The notes beneath the pieces were generated by a model. It was given only the letters and a program-made list of their open reading frames with translations. It searched no databases and was not told the DNA's origin. Of a stretch of 17,946 nucleotides of DNA, positions 17,101-17,946 are shown piece after piece. The stretch is taken from contig DMKZ01000059.1 of assembly GCA_003454065.1 (NCBI GenBank), positions 1-17,946 on the forward strand, written 5' to 3'. The position numbers and the translations under genes are program-made. Within the stretch, counting starts at the first letter, position 1; each line of letters begins with the position of its first letter. Origin of the DNA: Spirochaetaceae bacterium. GTDB lineage: Bacteria > Spirochaetota > Spirochaetia > Sphaerochaetales > Sphaerochaetaceae.

Positions 17101-17946
17101 ATAGAAATCCGCAACGCCGTCCTCATCGCATTTGAAGACATCGGGCGAAAACTCGGTGGCTTTCTTCGAACCGCGCGAATCGTCCTCCTCGGTAAGATGC
17201 CAAAGCATCGTATAGGCGTCCGCCGCATCCGGACGGCTTGCGCTGAAGAAGCAGAACGGTATTCCGCCCTTGTCCTTCACCTTCATGGCGACATCGCTGC
17301 CCGGATTCAGCCACAATCTCGTAAAGCCGTAGCTGCTCGTGTCGGAAGACAAATCCCATTGCGGATTGAGCATGAACTTCTCGTCATCCGACAGGGAATC
17401 GAGAATATCCTGCACGGTCTTGCCATCATCGTTCTTCAAAGCATCGACGGAAACCCTATCGCCGAACTTGACATTCGCAGTGAAGATATCCTTCCACGAA
17501 ACTTCCTCATCGTCTTTTTCAGGCGCCTTCTTCACGCCGATGAGATTGAACCTCACCTTATACAGCCTGTCGTATATCGCATACAGCTTGCAAACGGTCG
17601 TTGACGACTTGGATCTGTCGAGCAACTTGAGCACGAGCTTGTCTTTCTTGTTGCTCTCATCCGACGTATCTATCAATCCGGAGACCGCTCCGACACCTTC
17701 CACCACGCTCGGACTGATCTCATATCCGAGATTGCTCAAGTCCACGCTCAAGCTTGCGGAGCCATTCTCCAGCACCACTACCGCGCCTGGCGCGCCTGCT
17801 TGCACGCCGAGCATCCAGCAATCGGCGAAATCGTAAGTGCCTTTGGCATCGCCGTCTGTAAACTCGATTCTGCGCTTTTCCCCGAGATCGGGAAGCTTGA
17901 TGTCAACAGACTCAGCATCGTTATCGGCAACCAGCCCGCTCCAGAC
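14188..17946 (-). CDS. Giant repeat protein with InlB-B-like repeats and distinct C-terminal domain (5' end outside window)
   Basis: The frame is open through the right edge: 44 codons lie upstream of the first in-window ATG at 17814, and they match the repeat pattern, so 17814 is internal and the gene is partial. At least 1252 residues are present. Numbering from that Met, three tandem units begin at 78 (YAIYDRLYKVRF), 392 (YATYDKVFVVKF) and 691 (YAVYDKVFEVEF). Each has a second, related half with FYxVYxLN...YAVxF (237, 557, 862) and LWHLT (204, 520). The scheme 'VxF...W...V.FG..V..P....F.G.W...LYAVY', plus LVFKGWR at 943, fits InlB B-repeat / Listeria-Bacteroides repeat beta-grasp domains. 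Residues 1034-1208 form a different Trp/Tyr-rich domain (YYSGTITNEG, WWITNPSGFEFPFAFY) ending in a Pro/Glu/Gly tail and KRRR. No lipobox or signal can be judged. Such repeats usually serve in extracellular binding; the role here could be an adhesin or a tail-associated fibre. Confidence 0.7.
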   Translation of the reverse strand, partial: VWSGLVADNDAESVDIKLPDLGEKRRIEFTDGDAKGTYDFADCWMLGVQAGAPGAVVVLENGSASLSVDLSNLGYEISPSVVEGVGAVSGLIDTSDESNKKDKLVLKLLDRSKSSTTVCKLYAIYDRLYKVRFNLIGVKKAPEKDDEEVSWKDIFTANVKFGDRVSVDALKNDDGKTVQDILDSLSDDEKFMLNPQWDLSSDTSSYGFTRLWLNPGSDVAMKVKDKGGIPFCFFSASRPDAADAYTMLWHLTEEDDSRGSKKATEFSPDVFKCDEDGVADFYAVYTLNNKAYAVRFFVPDVSASSESAIVWKDITPPEGEGDCIGRVEFGTPDVEVTIPNMKDYARIVFDKEIKDNESGAEVKGKYDYAYCWIKNSKVGWNNYIFLKEQMDNAGTVLGTTLNKDAGSVSGAVSGTDPAKLTVILNDNDADTEYYLYATYDKVFVVKFHLIGSNDYPADGAAASWGAPIFEKEIKLMDTISVDTLKNKDGKSVNDVIGDIKAGDFRLAPSWDLSLETVLVPGGKYAFQSLWLNPVKDNAMSVLANAANCFLSLIDPDLNDKYKTLWHLTSADDARGTRKSDKFKLVDTLFNRSGDYEDEVVFYGVYALNVKPYAVEFYMPDESSSGSELKWKKITKVSGWVTFGETEANAKLPDSKSFEKVKLDTDEFKGSYMYDKLWLVEQTENWYSGVTVRKSVEGSTIATAISATVGLVAGAPNTSLDVVLAKNDAATLYKLYAVYDKVFEVEFYFVQEKYETVPAGDAAVNWGEPVFTSTIKEGGLMCVDKLLSNGKKVTDVVSERLGAEGEDPLVRPIWGLIGDKTYQHAYLWFNPPEGDDDKDVLKAGPADKYCFADDGEDSILEQAWDLLDPSSDAAGKKPYKSKSAEVFLPYDTNGSVYSVAKDGKVKFYSVYVPAQGVPYVFYVVSEFNREEFTWTPLKFKASSSEKEKMEYHIAEFKTAIPDPDAIEEIDVLPSYGYGSATLDVPNKLVFKGWRQIDPNCEFDPSAESESDTIKFVKKCYDVDKAENKNGLLYNCACQRVKEKDNVEKANFYWDKGSFVGPKVAESEIRKPYIYVAVYEYQQNVHSIWTANPEYKNVQYDAKHTSAYGETDPQSRLRQVELVLSAGKNWAMSVTRTKFRYYSGTITNEGSNTFDSLLVVGDNVKKGPYALDVSERDTIGNYTTIFNYKDIFECAIWWITNPSGFEFPFAFYTKYEKIHTFKMPTSRSDSPSYIPFEAPKEPEGENGGTNKRRR
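14734..15744 (-). repeat. Repeat unit 3 of the giant protein (about 337 residues, divergent)
   Basis: It starts at YAVYDKVFEVEF and runs to just before the final YVAVYEY. It keeps the W.EPVF, IWGL, YLWFNP and FYSVY landmarks of the other units. LWHLT is altered to AWDLL, and the second half is longer with a clear KGW motif and extra Cys. Confidence 0.6.
15745..16641 (-). repeat. Repeat unit 2 of the giant protein (299 residues)
   Basis: It starts at YATYDKVFVVKFHLIG and ends at ATLYKL before the next YAVYDKVF. It shares with unit 1 the motifs VDxLKNxDGK, SLWLNP, LWHLT, a DARGTRK/DSRGSKK pair, FYxVY and the G-x-VxFG strand. Identity is at protein level; the DNA has diverged, so the duplication is old. 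Confidence 0.7.
16642..17583 (-). repeat. Repeat unit 1 of the giant protein (314 residues)
   Basis: It starts at YAIYDRLYKVRFNLIG and ends before the next YATYDKVF. It shares its landmark order with unit 2. The region 17584-17946 upstream reads as the second half of yet another unit (SGLVADNDAESVDIKLPD aligns with SGWVTFGETEANAKLPD), so more repeats probably lie beyond the edge. Confidence 0.7.

Noticed and set aside
16249..17604. Plus-strand open frame (451 codons) opposite the repeat protein
   Set aside because: The minus-strand frame shows clear protein-level repeats, proving it is the coding one; the plus frame is a shadow.

Overview
The window reads as chromosomal DNA of a spirochaete, most likely Treponema-like. 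This rests on two very large lipoproteins with relaxed spirochaete-type lipoboxes (Phe at -3 in one, Thr at -1 in the other), one of which carries an FGE-sulfatase-like domain. No rRNA or other taxonomic marker is present, so the assignment is an inference. Every complete gene lies on the minus strand. The only plus-strand gene is the last 19 codons of a probable ychF at the left edge, which converges on and overlaps the neighbouring lipoprotein gene.

Layout, in the direction of minus-strand transcription (right to left). (1) 17946-14188: the 3' part of a giant protein (at least 1252 residues in the window, 5' end missing). It consists of about three tandem ~300-residue units that resemble InlB B-repeat / Listeria-Bacteroides repeat folds, followed by a ~175-residue C-terminal domain that is not part of the repeat. 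It ends at a textbook intrinsic terminator (14110-14151). (2) 14044-6665: a tight three-gene unit: a 69-residue unknown protein, an 845-residue protein with a VgrG/gpD-like (gp27-fold) tail-hub domain and a long acidic Q/N/S-rich tail, and a 1529-residue protein. The last looks like a second hub-like protein and contains a possible NlpC/P60-type Cys-peptidase insertion. Both junctions are exactly 21 nt and all three genes have good Shine-Dalgarno sequences. A weaker terminator follows at about 6610-6659. (3) 6543-15: a probable two-gene lipoprotein operon with its own extended -10 promoter: a 1425-residue lipoprotein with a degenerate FGE-sulfatase-like domain, then a 732-residue M30-like zinc metalloprotease lipoprotein.

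The most interesting hypothesis is that (1) and (2) are part of a phage-tail-derived particle or injection apparatus. In this reading the gpD/VgrG-like protein is the hub, the 1529-residue protein is a second hub or tail-tip component with a wall-degrading domain, and the repeat protein is a surface-binding or fibre-like component. No sheath, tube, tape-measure or ATPase gene is visible, so this depends on what lies beyond the right edge. The lipoprotein pair may be an independent envelope module next to ychF.
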